A stretch of 64,000 bases of DNA from Aeromonas sobria (GTDB lineage Bacteria > Pseudomonadota > Gammaproteobacteria > Enterobacterales > Aeromonadaceae): assembly GCF_000820145.1 (NCBI RefSeq), contig NZ_CDBW01000042.1:1-64000 (forward strand), read 5' to 3'. A program made the position numbers and the translations under genes. The notes under the pieces were generated by a model. The model searched no databases and had not been told where the DNA came from. It was given only the letters and a program-made list of their open reading frames with translations. Positions within the stretch are counted from its first letter, which is position 1. Every line of letters starts with the position of its first letter. Positions 1 to 7,461 of the stretch are shown here, one piece after another.

Positions 1-4
1 ACCA
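1..4 (+). tRNA. 3' end of a tRNA, probably tRNA-Val
   Basis: The window opens with ACCA, a discriminator base plus CCA end. The 20 bases at 1-20 are identical to the 3' end and downstream flank of the tRNA-Val at 133-208 (205-224). The body of this tRNA lies outside the window, so valine is inferred only from the shared flank. Confidence 0.5.
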
Positions 5-39
5 TATTTGTAGTAAAAAGTTTAAAAAATGATTTAGAT

Positions 40-115
40 GGGTCGTTAGCTCAGTCGGTAGAGCAGTTGACTTTTAATCAATTGGTCGCAGGTTCGAATC
101 CCGCACGACCCACCA
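40..115 (+). tRNA. tRNA-Lys (anticodon TTT)
   Basis: A complete 76-base cloverleaf. The acceptor arms GGGTCGT and ACGACCC pair, the D arm carries AGCTCAGTCGGTAGAGC, the anticodon loop is CTTTTAA with anticodon TTT, and the T arm reads GGTTCGAATCC. It has an encoded CCA end. It lies in a small tandem tRNA cluster and is probably cut out of one precursor together with its neighbours. Confidence 0.97.
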
Positions 116-132
116 TCATTTCAAGAATCCCA

Positions 133-208
133 GGTCGTTTAGCTCAGCTGGGAGAGCACCTCCCTTACAAGGAGGGGGTCACTGGTTCGATCCCAGTAAC
201 GACCACCA
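133..208 (+). tRNA. tRNA-Val (anticodon TAC)
   Basis: A 76-base tRNA. The acceptor stem GGTCGTT pairs with AACGACC. The anticodon stem-loop has CTTACAA with anticodon TAC, the T arm reads GGTTCGATCC, and CCA is encoded. The body closely matches enterobacterial tRNA-Val. It is 17 bases downstream of tRNA-Lys and is the last tRNA before a terminator. Confidence 0.97.
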
Positions 209-261
209 TATTTGTAGTAAAAAGCGTAAGAAAAAGCTGAAATCTGTAGCAATATTTCAGA

Positions 262-292
262 GAAAAATCCCCACTCAGGTGGGGATTTTTTT
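262..292 (+). terminator. Terminator of the tRNA cluster
   Basis: An 8-bp stem, ATCCCCAC (267-274) with GTGGGGAT (279-286), has a 4-base loop and is followed by a run of T. It sits 54 bases after the last tRNA. Confidence 0.9.
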
Positions 293-360
293 GCCTGAAA
301 TTCAGTCCCCAAGCATATCCCGCTGTTGCCATGACGAGCTGATCTCCACCTATTATCGTG

Positions 361-416
361 CCACACTGCCACACTGCCACACTGCCACACTGCCACACTG
401 CCACACTGCCACACAG
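361..416 (+). repeat. 8-bp tandem repeat (CCACACTG)
   Basis: Six perfect copies of CCACACTG fill 361-408 and a seventh variant copy (CCACACAG) follows. The repeat is in the 354-base gene-free stretch between tRNA-Val and the converging symporter gene. Apart from the two terminators I see nothing else there. Short tandem repeats of this type tend to vary in copy number by slippage. Confidence 0.9.
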
Positions 417-513
417 CGCCTCTTCTATTCTGCTCTTCCTAGTTTCCCTACCTTACCCTACGACCGCCCATTGCAGTCCTATCCATCGTTATGTTTCCCA
501 TTCGGACGCCAGC

Positions 514-541
514 AATAAAAAGGGCAGGCCAAGGCCTGCCC
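514..541 (-). terminator. Terminator of the first NSS symporter
   Basis: GGGCAGGCC (522-530) pairs with GGCCTGCCC (533-541). On the minus strand the stem is followed by TTTTTATTG. It lies about 20 bases after the stop codon at 560. Confidence 0.85.
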
Positions 542-559
542 GTAAGAGTGCGCAAGGTG

Positions 560-1873
560 TTACATGATGCCGCGGATCAGGATCCCGCTGATCAGCAGCG
601 GCGCCACCACCCGCCAGCACCAGAGCAGCGCCAGGCGCAGGATGGGGGGCAGGCCCGCAGGCAATATGGTGTCACCCAGGCGCCAGCCCAGCAGCAGGGT
701 CAGCACCAGGCCGAACAGCGGCATCATCAAGTTGGAGGTGAGGTAGTCGAGCAGCTCGAAGATGGTCTTGCCAAACAGGGTCAGCTCGCTCCATGGGCCG
801 AACGACAGGCTCACCGGAATGCCGGAGGCCATGATGAGCAGGGTCAGTACCCGACAGGCGCCGCGGCGTGACCAGCCCCACTCCTCGGTGGTGAAGCGCA
901 CCAGATGCTCCAGCATAGAGATGGAAGAGGAGAGAGCAGCGACCAGCAGCAGCAGGAAGAAGACCACCCCCAGCCCCTGACCGAACGGCAGATGGCTGAA
1001 CACGGCGGGCATGGTCATAAAGGTGAGGCCGGGACCCGCTGTGGGGTCGATGCCGGTAGAGGCCAGCGCCGGGAAGATCATCAAGCCCGCCAGCACCGAG
1101 ATGATGCTCGCTAGGGTGACCACCCAGACCCCGGAGCGCAGCACACCTTCGCTATTGGGCAGGTAGGCACCATAGGTGGTGTGTACACCCAGCCCGATGG
1201 AGAGAGAGAAGAAGGCCAGCCCCAGCGCGTCCAGCACGCCCTGGCCGGTCAGCATGGAGAAGTCCGGCAGCAGCAGTTGGCGCACGCCAGCCATGGCACC
1301 GGGCATGGAGAGGCCGACCGCCACTAACAACAGCATCATGATGAACAGTGCTGGCATCATCCAGCGCAGCGCTCGCTCCACCCCTTTTTGTATTCCCCCT
1401 TGCACAAACCACCAGGTCAGCCCGGCAAAGACCAGATGCGTGAGGATCGGCCACAAGGGATCGCTGACGTAACCGTTGAACAGGGTGGTCAGGGCGCTGC
1501 CCTCGCTCAGGTTGAGCTTGCCTGCCATCGCCAGTGCGGCATAGCCCACGGTCCAGCCACCGACCACGCTGTAGAAGCTGTAGATCAGGAAGCCGCAGAG
1601 GATCCCCATATATCCCATCCAGCGCCAGTTCGGCCCAACCAGCTTGCGGAAGGCGCCGAGCACCCCGCGCTGACTATGGCTGCCGAGCAGGGTCTCGCCG
1701 ACCTGTACCGCCACCCCGAGGGTGAAGCTAAACAGCAGAAACACCAGCAGAAAGGCGCCACCGCCATTGGTGGCGGTCACATAGGGAAACTTCCAGATGG
1801 CACCAAGGCCAATCGCGGTGCCTGCTGCGGCCAGCACATGACCAAGACGGGAAGACCACTGAACCTGGCTCAT
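560..1873 (-). CDS. Sodium-dependent amino-acid symporter, NSS family (copy 1)
   Basis: This is an inner-membrane Na+-coupled transporter of the neurotransmitter:sodium symporter (LeuT/MhsT/TnaT) family, predicted 437 aa with about 11-12 hydrophobic segments. TM1 carries the family motif GAIWKFPYV (residues 24-32) followed by NGGGAF (36-41), which in LeuT line the sodium and substrate sites. The ATG at 1873 was chosen because it follows a GGAGG ribosome site and gives the same N-terminus and length as the paralogue at 3025-4338. A longer in-frame ORF reaches 1972 but runs through a terminator hairpin. Substrate cannot be read from the protein. The Phe-rich leader ORF and attenuator upstream suggest phenylalanine or another aromatic amino acid. 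Confidence 0.93.
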   Translation of the reverse strand: MSQVQWSSRLGHVLAAAGTAIGLGAIWKFPYVTATNGGGAFLLVFLLFSFTLGVAVQVGETLLGSHSQRGVLGAFRKLVGPNWRWMGYMGILCGFLIYSFYSVVGGWTVGYAALAMAGKLNLSEGSALTTLFNGYVSDPLWPILTHLVFAGLTWWFVQGGIQKGVERALRWMMPALFIMMLLLVAVGLSMPGAMAGVRQLLLPDFSMLTGQGVLDALGLAFFSLSIGLGVHTTYGAYLPNSEGVLRSGVWVVTLASIISVLAGLMIFPALASTGIDPTAGPGLTFMTMPAVFSHLPFGQGLGVVFFLLLLVAALSSSISMLEHLVRFTTEEWGWSRRGACRVLTLLIMASGIPVSLSFGPWSELTLFGKTIFELLDYLTSNLMMPLFGLVLTLLLGWRLGDTILPAGLPPILRLALLWCWRVVAPLLISGILIRGIM

Positions 1874-1935
1874 ACAACCTCCGGGTAACACAACATCGAA
1901 GCAATACTCCTGAGTAGCAATAAACGACAGACCAT

Positions 1936-1961
1936 AAAAAAGGCCGCCCGAGGCGACCTTT
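1936..1961 (-). terminator. Leader terminator (attenuator) of the NSS symporter
   Basis: On the minus strand a 9-bp stem, AAGGTCGCC (1960-1952) with GGCGGCCTT (1948-1940, one G:U pair), has loop TCG and is followed by TTTT. It is upstream of the symporter start, so it can stop the leader transcript before the gene. Bases 1964-1952 can instead pair with 1999-1988 (12 bp, one bulge). The two structures are mutually exclusive. Confidence 0.85.
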
Positions 1962-1987
1962 GCAATGAACATTCAGAAAACTGTGCG

Positions 1988-2007
1988 TGCAAGGTCACCT
2001 CTCTTGC
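1988..2007 (-). promoter_or_regulatory. Pause hairpin / antiterminator arm in the NSS leader
   Basis: On the minus strand, GCAAG (2007-2003) can pair with CTTGC (1993-1989) to form a 1:2-type hairpin. The segment GGTGACCTTGCA (1999-1988) alternatively pairs with 1964-1952 as an antiterminator. The leader ORF's stop codon (1997-1995) lies inside this segment, so a ribosome at the stop would block the antiterminator. Confidence 0.7.
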
Positions 2008-2048
2008 GAGCTAAAAAATCGACCAAACAGCACGAGGATGGCAGACAT
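1995..2048 (-). CDS. Putative phenylalanine-rich leader peptide (17 aa)
   Basis: A minus-strand ATG at 2048 opens a 17-codon ORF, MSAILVLFGRFFSSQER, ending in TGA at 1997-1995. Three of the 17 codons are TTT (Phe 8, 11, 12). A ribosome stalled at Phe 11 or 12 would leave 1999-1988 free to form the antiterminator. A ribosome reaching the stop would cover that arm and let the terminator at 1961-1940 form. This matches the known layout of pheA/pheST-type attenuators. The ribosome site (CAGG, about 10 bases upstream) is weak. The peptide itself is inferred, not shown. Confidence 0.65.
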   Translation of the reverse strand: MSAILVLFGRFFSSQER

Positions 2049-2112
2049 GAGATGACAACCTGACTAATGAATGAGGAAACAGCCTAAACCATGGAAAGAA
2101 TAATTGACACAT

Positions 2113-2140
2113 AAAATAAAATTTTTTATGTGGGCAGCAA
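2113..2140 (-). promoter_or_regulatory. Putative promoter of the NSS leader
   Basis: On the minus strand, TTGCTG (2140-2135) and TATTTT (2118-2113) are 16 bases apart. This would start transcription near 2106 and give a leader of about 170 bases to the terminator. The same AT-rich stretch holds a TTGACA at 2104-2109 facing the other way, which could serve the divergent binding-protein gene. Confidence 0.4.
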
Positions 2141-2301
2141 TCACCACACTGCCTGTACGTACCACTCAATGGGGGAGCAGCTCGCCGAGCGCATCTTTTC
2201 TACCTTGTGACTATTTACTGGGCGATACTCGACGTAGCTTCTTCTGGAACTTGTGGCCGCCACATGGCGCTGACGGGAACAACTATGAGACAGGATGTCG
2301 T

Positions 2302-3021
2302 ATGAGATGGGTGGTTCTGCTCTGGTGGCTGATCAGCCTGAGTGTGTCGGCGCAACCCGGATTAACCCTGCTGAGTCACGATTTACCCCCCTTTACCGAA
2401 TACCGCGACGGCAAGCTCGACGGATTTGCCATTCGCCTGATCGATGAGGTGCAGGAGGAGCTTGGCACCCGTTATCCGGTGCGGATTTACCCGCTCAAGC
2501 GGGCGCTGGCGCTGGCACGGGTCGAGCCCGGCTATGGACTGTTCGTGGTACAGCGGCTCCCGGAGCGGGAGTCCCATTTCAAATGGGTTGGCCCGCTCTT
2601 TATCAATCGGGTCTTTATCTATCAGGCGCCGGATAGTCGCCACCCGCTGACCTCGCTGGCACAGCTGCGAGATCTGCCCAGAGTGGGGGTAGTGTTGGGC
2701 AATGCCGATGATGTGCGGCTGACCCATGAAGGCTACACCAATCTGGTGCGCTACAAGACGGTCGGGGAGGCGATAGAGCGGCTGATGCTGGGCAAGATCG
2801 ATGCCTTGCCGATGGCGGAGCTGGTGATGGAGGCCACCCTCGACAAGATGGGGTTATCCCGGCGCAGCATCGTCAGCAGTGGCGTACTGCTCCATCAGGC
2901 CGGTCTCTATATCGTCTTCTCCAAGGGAACGGATGATGCCGAGATCACCCGCTGGCAGCATGCCCTGGAGGCCGTCAGAGTCGCACAGGGGCGGGCCGAT
3001 GAGCCCACCCGCGAAGAGTAA
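2302..3021 (+). CDS. Periplasmic substrate-binding protein (SBP_bac_3-like)
   Basis: A predicted 239-aa exported protein. It has a signal peptide with a hydrophobic stretch at about residues 3-15 and a likely cleavage after SVSA (about residue 17). The rest resembles type-3 periplasmic solute-binding proteins related to amino-acid ABC receptors, with the typical LPPFTEYRDGKLDGFAIRL opening strand. The start was set at the ATG at 2302, after an AGGAT sequence, because the upstream in-frame extension has no signal-peptide character. It stands alone, with no ABC permease or ATPase nearby. It converges with the second NSS gene, leaving only 3 bases between the stop codons. Solitary members often act as sensors or orphan receptors. 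The ligand is unknown. Confidence 0.8.
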   Translation: MRWVVLLWWLISLSVSAQPGLTLLSHDLPPFTEYRDGKLDGFAIRLIDEVQEELGTRYPVRIYPLKRALALARVEPGYGLFVVQRLPERESHFKWVGPLFINRVFIYQAPDSRHPLTSLAQLRDLPRVGVVLGNADDVRLTHEGYTNLVRYKTVGEAIERLMLGKIDALPMAELVMEATLDKMGLSRRSIVSSGVLLHQAGLYIVFSKGTDDAEITRWQHALEAVRVAQGRADEPTREE

Positions 3022-3024
3022 CCG

Positions 3025-4338
3025 TCACACCAGACCGCGAATCAAGATCCCGCCGATCAGCAAGGGGGCAATCCAGCGCCAGCAGTTCATCAGCAAGTGA
3101 TGCCAGTGGCTGGCAATCCCCTGCGGCAGCGCCTTGCGTCCCAGCTTCCAACCCAGCAGCAGCGTCAGCATCAGGCCGAACAGCGGCATCATCAGGTTGG
3201 AGGTGACAAAGTCCAGCAGCTCGAAGATGGTTTTGCCAAACAGGGTTGCGTGTTGCAGCGGGCCAAACGACAGGCTGACCGGAACACCGCTAACCATGAC
3301 GAATCCAGTGATGGCGCTGCAGGCCGTGCGGCGTGACCAGCCCCAGGTCTCGCACAGGAAGCACTGCAAATGCTCCAGCAGGGAGATGGCCGAGGAGAGC
3401 GCCGCAAAGACCAGCAGGGCGAAGAAGATCACCTCAAGCACCTGACCGAAGGGCAGCAGCTGAAATACTGCCGGCATGGTCATAAAGGTGAGACCGGGGC
3501 CGGAGGCCGGGTCGATACCGGTCGAGGCCAGCACCGGGAAAATCATCAAGCCCGCCAGTACCGCCACCATGCTGGCCAGCAGCACCACCCAGAGGCTGGA
3601 GCGACCAACCCCTTCGCTGGTCGGCAGATAGGCGCCGTAGGTGGTGTGAATGCCCAGACCGATGGAGAGGGAGAAGAAGGCCAGCCCCATGGCATCGAGC
3701 ACACCGGACATCCCCAGCTTGCTGAAGTCGGGCATCAGGAAGTGACGCCCCCCCTCCATCGCATTGGGCAGAGTGAGGCCAAAGGCGACCAGCATCAGGA
3801 TCATCAGGAACAGGGCCGGCATCATCCAGCGCAGAGTGCGCTCCACCCCTTTCTGAATGCCCCCTTGCACCACCATCCAGGTGAGGGCGGCAAACAGCAA
3901 GTGGGTGAGAATGGGCCAGAAATCACCGCTGACATAATCATTGAAACGTGCAGTGAGGACGGTGGCATCACCCTGATTGAGCTGGCCCGAGATAGCCATG
4001 CCGGTGTAGCCCAGGGTCCAGCCTCCCACCACGCTGTAGAAGCTGAAGATCATCAGGGTGCAGACCAGACCCATGACGCCGACCCAGCGCCAGCGTTTGC
4101 CAAGCAACTCGGAGAAGGCGCCGACGACCCCGCGACGGCTGATGCTGCCGAGCAGGGTCTCCCCCATCAGCACCGCGACCCCCAAGGTGAAGCTGAACAA
4201 CAGGAAGACCAGCAGGAAGGCGCCGCCGCCGTTAACGGCAGTGACGTAGGGGAATTTCCAGATTGCGCCGATACCGACTGCGGAACCGGCTGCGGCGAGG
4301 ATGTAGCCGAGTCGGGATGACCATTGGGACTGCTTCAT
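3025..4338 (-). CDS. Sodium-dependent amino-acid symporter, NSS family (copy 2)
   Basis: A 437-aa paralogue of the symporter at 560-1873, alignable end to end without large gaps. It has the same GAIWKFPYV and NGGGAF motifs in TM1. The start ATG at 4338 follows a GGAGT sequence. Unlike copy 1, its leader has no intrinsic terminator. A GC-rich hairpin (about 4358-4377 region) lacks a T run, so the two copies are probably controlled differently. The pair looks like an old duplication with the binding-protein gene between them. Substrate unknown; an amino acid is most likely. Confidence 0.92.
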   Translation of the reverse strand: MKQSQWSSRLGYILAAAGSAVGIGAIWKFPYVTAVNGGGAFLLVFLLFSFTLGVAVLMGETLLGSISRRGVVGAFSELLGKRWRWVGVMGLVCTLMIFSFYSVVGGWTLGYTGMAISGQLNQGDATVLTARFNDYVSGDFWPILTHLLFAALTWMVVQGGIQKGVERTLRWMMPALFLMILMLVAFGLTLPNAMEGGRHFLMPDFSKLGMSGVLDAMGLAFFSLSIGLGIHTTYGAYLPTSEGVGRSSLWVVLLASMVAVLAGLMIFPVLASTGIDPASGPGLTFMTMPAVFQLLPFGQVLEVIFFALLVFAALSSAISLLEHLQCFLCETWGWSRRTACSAITGFVMVSGVPVSLSFGPLQHATLFGKTIFELLDFVTSNLMMPLFGLMLTLLLGWKLGRKALPQGIASHWHHLLMNCWRWIAPLLIGGILIRGLV

Positions 4339-4494
4339 AAGAACTCCAATCGAGAGCCCCCTTTGGCAGGGGCAGAATGGCGCTCATGTTACGGGGGGCG
4401 CGGCGCAATCACTACGACGGTTATCAGACGTAAATGCAATTTATTGGCATGATTCTCTAATTTAATTCTGTTTTTCGCCTAATCCTGCCACCAA

Positions 4495-4524
4495 ATAAAA
4501 ACCGGAGCGAGATTGCTCCGGTTT
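4495..4524 (-). terminator. Terminator of the oxygenase gene
   Basis: ACCGGAGC (4501-4508) pairs with GCTCCGGT (4515-4522). On the minus strand a TTTTTATTT run follows. It is 28 bases beyond the stop codon at 4552. Confidence 0.85.
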
Positions 4525-4551
4525 GGTCTCTGACAAGTGATCGTCTGCTGA

Positions 4552-5391
4552 CTAGATCACCCCCAGCTCCCGCAGCCGCTCCATCAGGTAGCTGTGGGCG
4601 GTATGGCGCTCGGAGAGCACCACATTCGGGCGCGGATGGAGGAACAGCGGCAGAGAGATGCGCGACTTAGCGGCACTGCCCCCGGTCGGGTTGATGACGC
4701 GGTGGGTGGTGGAGGGGTAGTAGCCGCGAGAGGCCTCCTGCAGCATGTCACCGATGTTGATGATCAGGGTGCCAAAGTCGCACGGCACGTCCATCCACTC
4801 GCCATCTGAGCCCTTAACCTGCAAGCCCGGCTCGTTGGCGGCAGGCAGAATGGTGAGCAGGTTGATATCTTCGTGGGCGGCAGCGCGGATGGCACCCGGC
4901 TCCTCGGTGCCATCGAACGGCGGGTAGTGCAGCACCCGCAGCAGGGTCTTCTGGCTCTCTTCGATCATCGAGGAGAGGGGACAGCTGTAGTGAGCGGCGA
5001 TATCGGCCGGGGTGTACTGCTCGACCCAGCCCAGCAGCTCGGCGGCCAGGCCGTTGGCGAGGCGGTAGTACTCCATCGCCTGCTCTTTCAGCTCTTCCGG
5101 CATCTGGCCCCAGGGGTAGAGGTGGAAGTACTCCTTGATGTCTTTCTGGCTATGGCCCTTGGCCACCTCGGAGACCGAGGGCGGGAAGTAGCCATCCTGA
5201 GTCTCGCGATTGAACAGGAAATCCTGCTTCTGCTCGCTCATGAAGAAGCGATACCAGTTGTCGTAGATGGACTGCACCAGCTCTTTCGGGATGGGGTGGT
5301 TGGTCAGCACGCCAAAGCCGGTGGTTCGCAGGGATTCGGTGAAGCGTTGGGCCGCATCGGGTGAGCGGTAATCGACGGTCAAAACTTTCAT
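4552..5391 (-). CDS. 2-oxoglutarate-Fe(II) oxygenase family protein (isopenicillin-N-synthase-like)
   Basis: A predicted soluble 279-aa enzyme of the isopenicillin N synthase-like Fe(II)/2OG dioxygenase superfamily. An N-terminal DIOX_N-type region (about 1-110) is followed by the jelly-roll core. The iron-binding triad is visible as HED (about residue 173-175) and the His of TTHRV (about 230). The 2OG-binding RxS follows in SRISL (about 244). The substrate of bacterial members of this group is generally unknown. It is monocistronic with its own terminator. The ribosome site is weak. Confidence 0.85.
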   Translation of the reverse strand: MKVLTVDYRSPDAAQRFTESLRTTGFGVLTNHPIPKELVQSIYDNWYRFFMSEQKQDFLFNRETQDGYFPPSVSEVAKGHSQKDIKEYFHLYPWGQMPEELKEQAMEYYRLANGLAAELLGWVEQYTPADIAAHYSCPLSSMIEESQKTLLRVLHYPPFDGTEEPGAIRAAAHEDINLLTILPAANEPGLQVKGSDGEWMDVPCDFGTLIINIGDMLQEASRGYYPSTTHRVINPTGGSAAKSRISLPLFLHPRPNVVLSERHTAHSYLMERLRELGVI

Positions 5392-5598
5392 TGTTTTTGT
5401 TGCGCGCCAGTTAAAAGATGGCGCAGTTTACCTTTCACCTGATAACAAGGAAAGCGGGTTGGTCGCCCCGTCTGGCACGGCGGCCAATAGTGACAAACAC
5501 ATCAAAAAAACAGCCCCAACCCGCGCGGGCGTGCATCCCTTGTTCTGGCCTTTTATCCTCTCTAGAATGCTGGTCACTATCTTGTCCGGAGTCTGTTC

Positions 5599-6162
5599 AT
5601 GTCCCCCAAAATCCTGTTGCTGACCCTGCCGGTATTGCTGGCGGGATGCAGTGCCCTGTCAGAAGATGAGTGCCGCACCATGAGCTGGTACAACCTGGGT
5701 TATCAGGATGGATCCCAGGGTAAAACCCGTCTGGCGACCCGAGACTACGTTTCGTCTTGCAGCGAGTTTGGCCTCAGAGTGGATGAAGCTGAGTGGAAAC
5801 GGGGTTATGACAAGGGGCTGGAGCTCTACTGCATTCCCGAGCTGGCCTACAGCAAGGGCAAGGAGGGGCAGGCCTATCTGGGGGTATGTCCCAACGATGC
5901 CAGCTTCCTCAAGCAGTATCAGCGCGGCTACGAAGAGTACAAGCTGGCAGCCCGCCTGCGGGAGATCAGTGATGAGCTGGAGCGTACCGAGCGGGATATC
6001 GATACGCTTGAACGCAGCATCCGCAACGAAACCAACACGGAACAGCGCGACTACTACCGCGCCAAGCGCGATCGTTCCATTCGCCACTACGAGTCCCTGC
6101 GGCGGGAATACAACCGCCTGCGCTATCCGGATCGGGTGATCCAGTTCTCCTTCGGCGGTTAA
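5599..6162 (+). CDS. DUF2799-type lipoprotein
   Basis: A predicted 187-aa lipoprotein. It has a short signal peptide ending in the lipobox LLAGC (Cys about 17). A DUF2799-like region follows, with repeated motifs of the form W-x-x-G-Y-x-D-G (NLGYQDGSQG, KRGYDKGLE, QRGYEEYK). The C-terminal third (about 120-175) is charged and likely coiled coil. It should be anchored to the outer or inner membrane facing the periplasm. Function unknown. An inverted repeat (about 6173-6196) after it may end transcription from both sides. Confidence 0.85.
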   Translation: MSPKILLLTLPVLLAGCSALSEDECRTMSWYNLGYQDGSQGKTRLATRDYVSSCSEFGLRVDEAEWKRGYDKGLELYCIPELAYSKGKEGQAYLGVCPNDASFLKQYQRGYEEYKLAARLREISDELERTERDIDTLERSIRNETNTEQRDYYRAKRDRSIRHYESLRREYNRLRYPDRVIQFSFGG

Positions 6163-6213
6163 TTCCTCTCTTGATGGCCAGCCAGCGTGCTGGCCATGTT
6201 GCATCTTGTCAGA

Positions 6214-7032
6214 TCAGGGCAGTACCCAGCGCTGCAACGCCAATGCGATGCCATCCTCATTGTGGTCGGCCGTGACCTGATGGGCATGGCGCTGGATCTG
6301 CGGGGCCGCATTGCCCATGGCGATCGCCAGCCCCACCTGTTCGAACATGCTGATGTCGTTGTTGTTGTCACCAAACGCCACCACCTGCTCCATCGCAATG
6401 CCTTCGCTGGCCGCCCACTGGGCCAGCCGGTTGCCCTTGCTGCAACCGGGCTGCACCAGCTCCACCGCATAGGGGGCCGCCCAGTCGCGGGTAAAGGGCA
6501 TCTGCTCGACCACCTCGCCCATAAAGGTGTGCAGGCGTGCCGGATCCTGATTGAACAGCTCCAGCTTCCAGACCGGGTTATCGAGCCAGCCTGCCAGATC
6601 CTCGACCGGATGGAGGGCGATCTTGAGGTGGTCCGGCTGATGGGCTGCCCAGTGGCGGATGCGGGTGACATGCTCCTCGCAACCGATGTAGCCGATCCCG
6701 TCGCTCAGGTGGAACAGGGCGCCCATCTGCTGCATCTCGACCGCGGTCAGCAGCTCGGTGAGCGGAGCGACCGCCAGCGGGTCGCCGCTGAGGATCCGGT
6801 TTTGCGCCGGATCATAGATATATGCGCCGTTGCTACAGATGAGGGGGGTATCGAGGGCCAGCTCATGGTGGAAAGGGCGCGCCGTCATGTAGTGGCGTCC
6901 CGTGACCAGTAGCACCTTGATGCCGTGGGCGCGGGCCTGCGCCAGTGCCGCCCTGGTTGCCGACGAGATCTGGTGATCCCGGGTCAGCAGGGTGCCATCC
7001 ATATCGAGCGCGATGGCCTTGTACTCACTCAT
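6214..7032 (-). CDS. ybhA: HAD-superfamily Cof-type phosphatase, YbhA-like
   Basis: A 272-aa haloacid-dehalogenase-fold phosphatase of the Cof/IIB type. Motif I is LDMDGTL (about 9-15), motif II the T of VTGRH, motif III the Lys in GCSKGNRL, and motif IV GDNNNDISM. The TGRHYMTARPF and ALDTPLICSNGAYIYD segments resemble E. coli YbhA, a pyridoxal-phosphate / sugar-phosphate phosphatase, more than YidA, so the symbol is tentative. The ATG at 7032 follows GGAGG. The 500-base region upstream holds a terminator-bearing RNA candidate on the same strand. Confidence 0.85.
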   Translation of the reverse strand: MSEYKAIALDMDGTLLTRDHQISSATRAALAQARAHGIKVLLVTGRHYMTARPFHHELALDTPLICSNGAYIYDPAQNRILSGDPLAVAPLTELLTAVEMQQMGALFHLSDGIGYIGCEEHVTRIRHWAAHQPDHLKIALHPVEDLAGWLDNPVWKLELFNQDPARLHTFMGEVVEQMPFTRDWAAPYAVELVQPGCSKGNRLAQWAASEGIAMEQVVAFGDNNNDISMFEQVGLAIAMGNAAPQIQRHAHQVTADHNEDGIALALQRWVLP

Positions 7033-7227
7033 AGCTCCTCCTGAGGGGCGAACGGTGCGAGGTGGAATCGGGGTTGAAGCCTGTGCAATGAGCAGCAGTC
7101 ATCCATGTCGCCCTGATAGTCATCGACAGAGGGGATTAAAGTCCCAAAACTATCAATAGCATGCAAGCACTCTGCATCATGGTGCTGTGAGGTTGTGATC
7201 TGGCGCGGAGTTATGGCGAGTGCCTGG

Positions 7228-7415
7228 CAACCGCCAAAAACAACAAAGCAGGCGCCGGGATGCCTGCTTTGTTGCCTTCGGGGAGGGGGTTCTCTCGTTC
7301 CAGCCCGTCGTTTCCCGATAAGGTAAGACGGCTGATGGGGCTCTTGACCCGGTAAGGTCCTTCACCGCAGAGACCCGGTCAGGTATCTGCTTTGCCACCG
7401 GAAGATGTAACCATA
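7228..7415 (-). ncRNA. Putative structured small RNA or leader (minus strand)
   Basis: The gene-free stretch 7033-7531 contains, on the minus strand, a strong terminator-like hairpin (about 7229-7268: AACAAAGCAGGC paired with GCCTGCTTTGTT, then GTTTTT). It is preceded by about 150 bases rich in short complementary blocks and by three related segments ACCTGACCGGGTC, ACCTTACCGGGTC and ACCTTATCGGG. A GATACTAT sequence near 7410 could be a -10 element. The RNA could be a free sRNA of about 180 nt or a leader of the ybhA-like gene 200 bases further on. I do not recognise the family. A 99-codon ORF across it has no gene-like features. Confidence 0.4.
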
Positions 7416-7461
7416 GTATCCCTACCTCGGCGGTGAGTGGTTGCAAAGTAACCACTAATTT

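Noticed and set aside
4350..4380. Attenuator for the second NSS gene
   Set aside because: The GCCCC...GGGGC hairpin has no T run and there is no competing structure.
7228..7330. Glycine riboswitch on the minus strand
   Set aside because: GAGAGAACC and CCGAAGGC recall glycine aptamer segments, but the pairing partner of GAACC and the conserved 3' part are missing, and the downstream gene is not a glycine gene.
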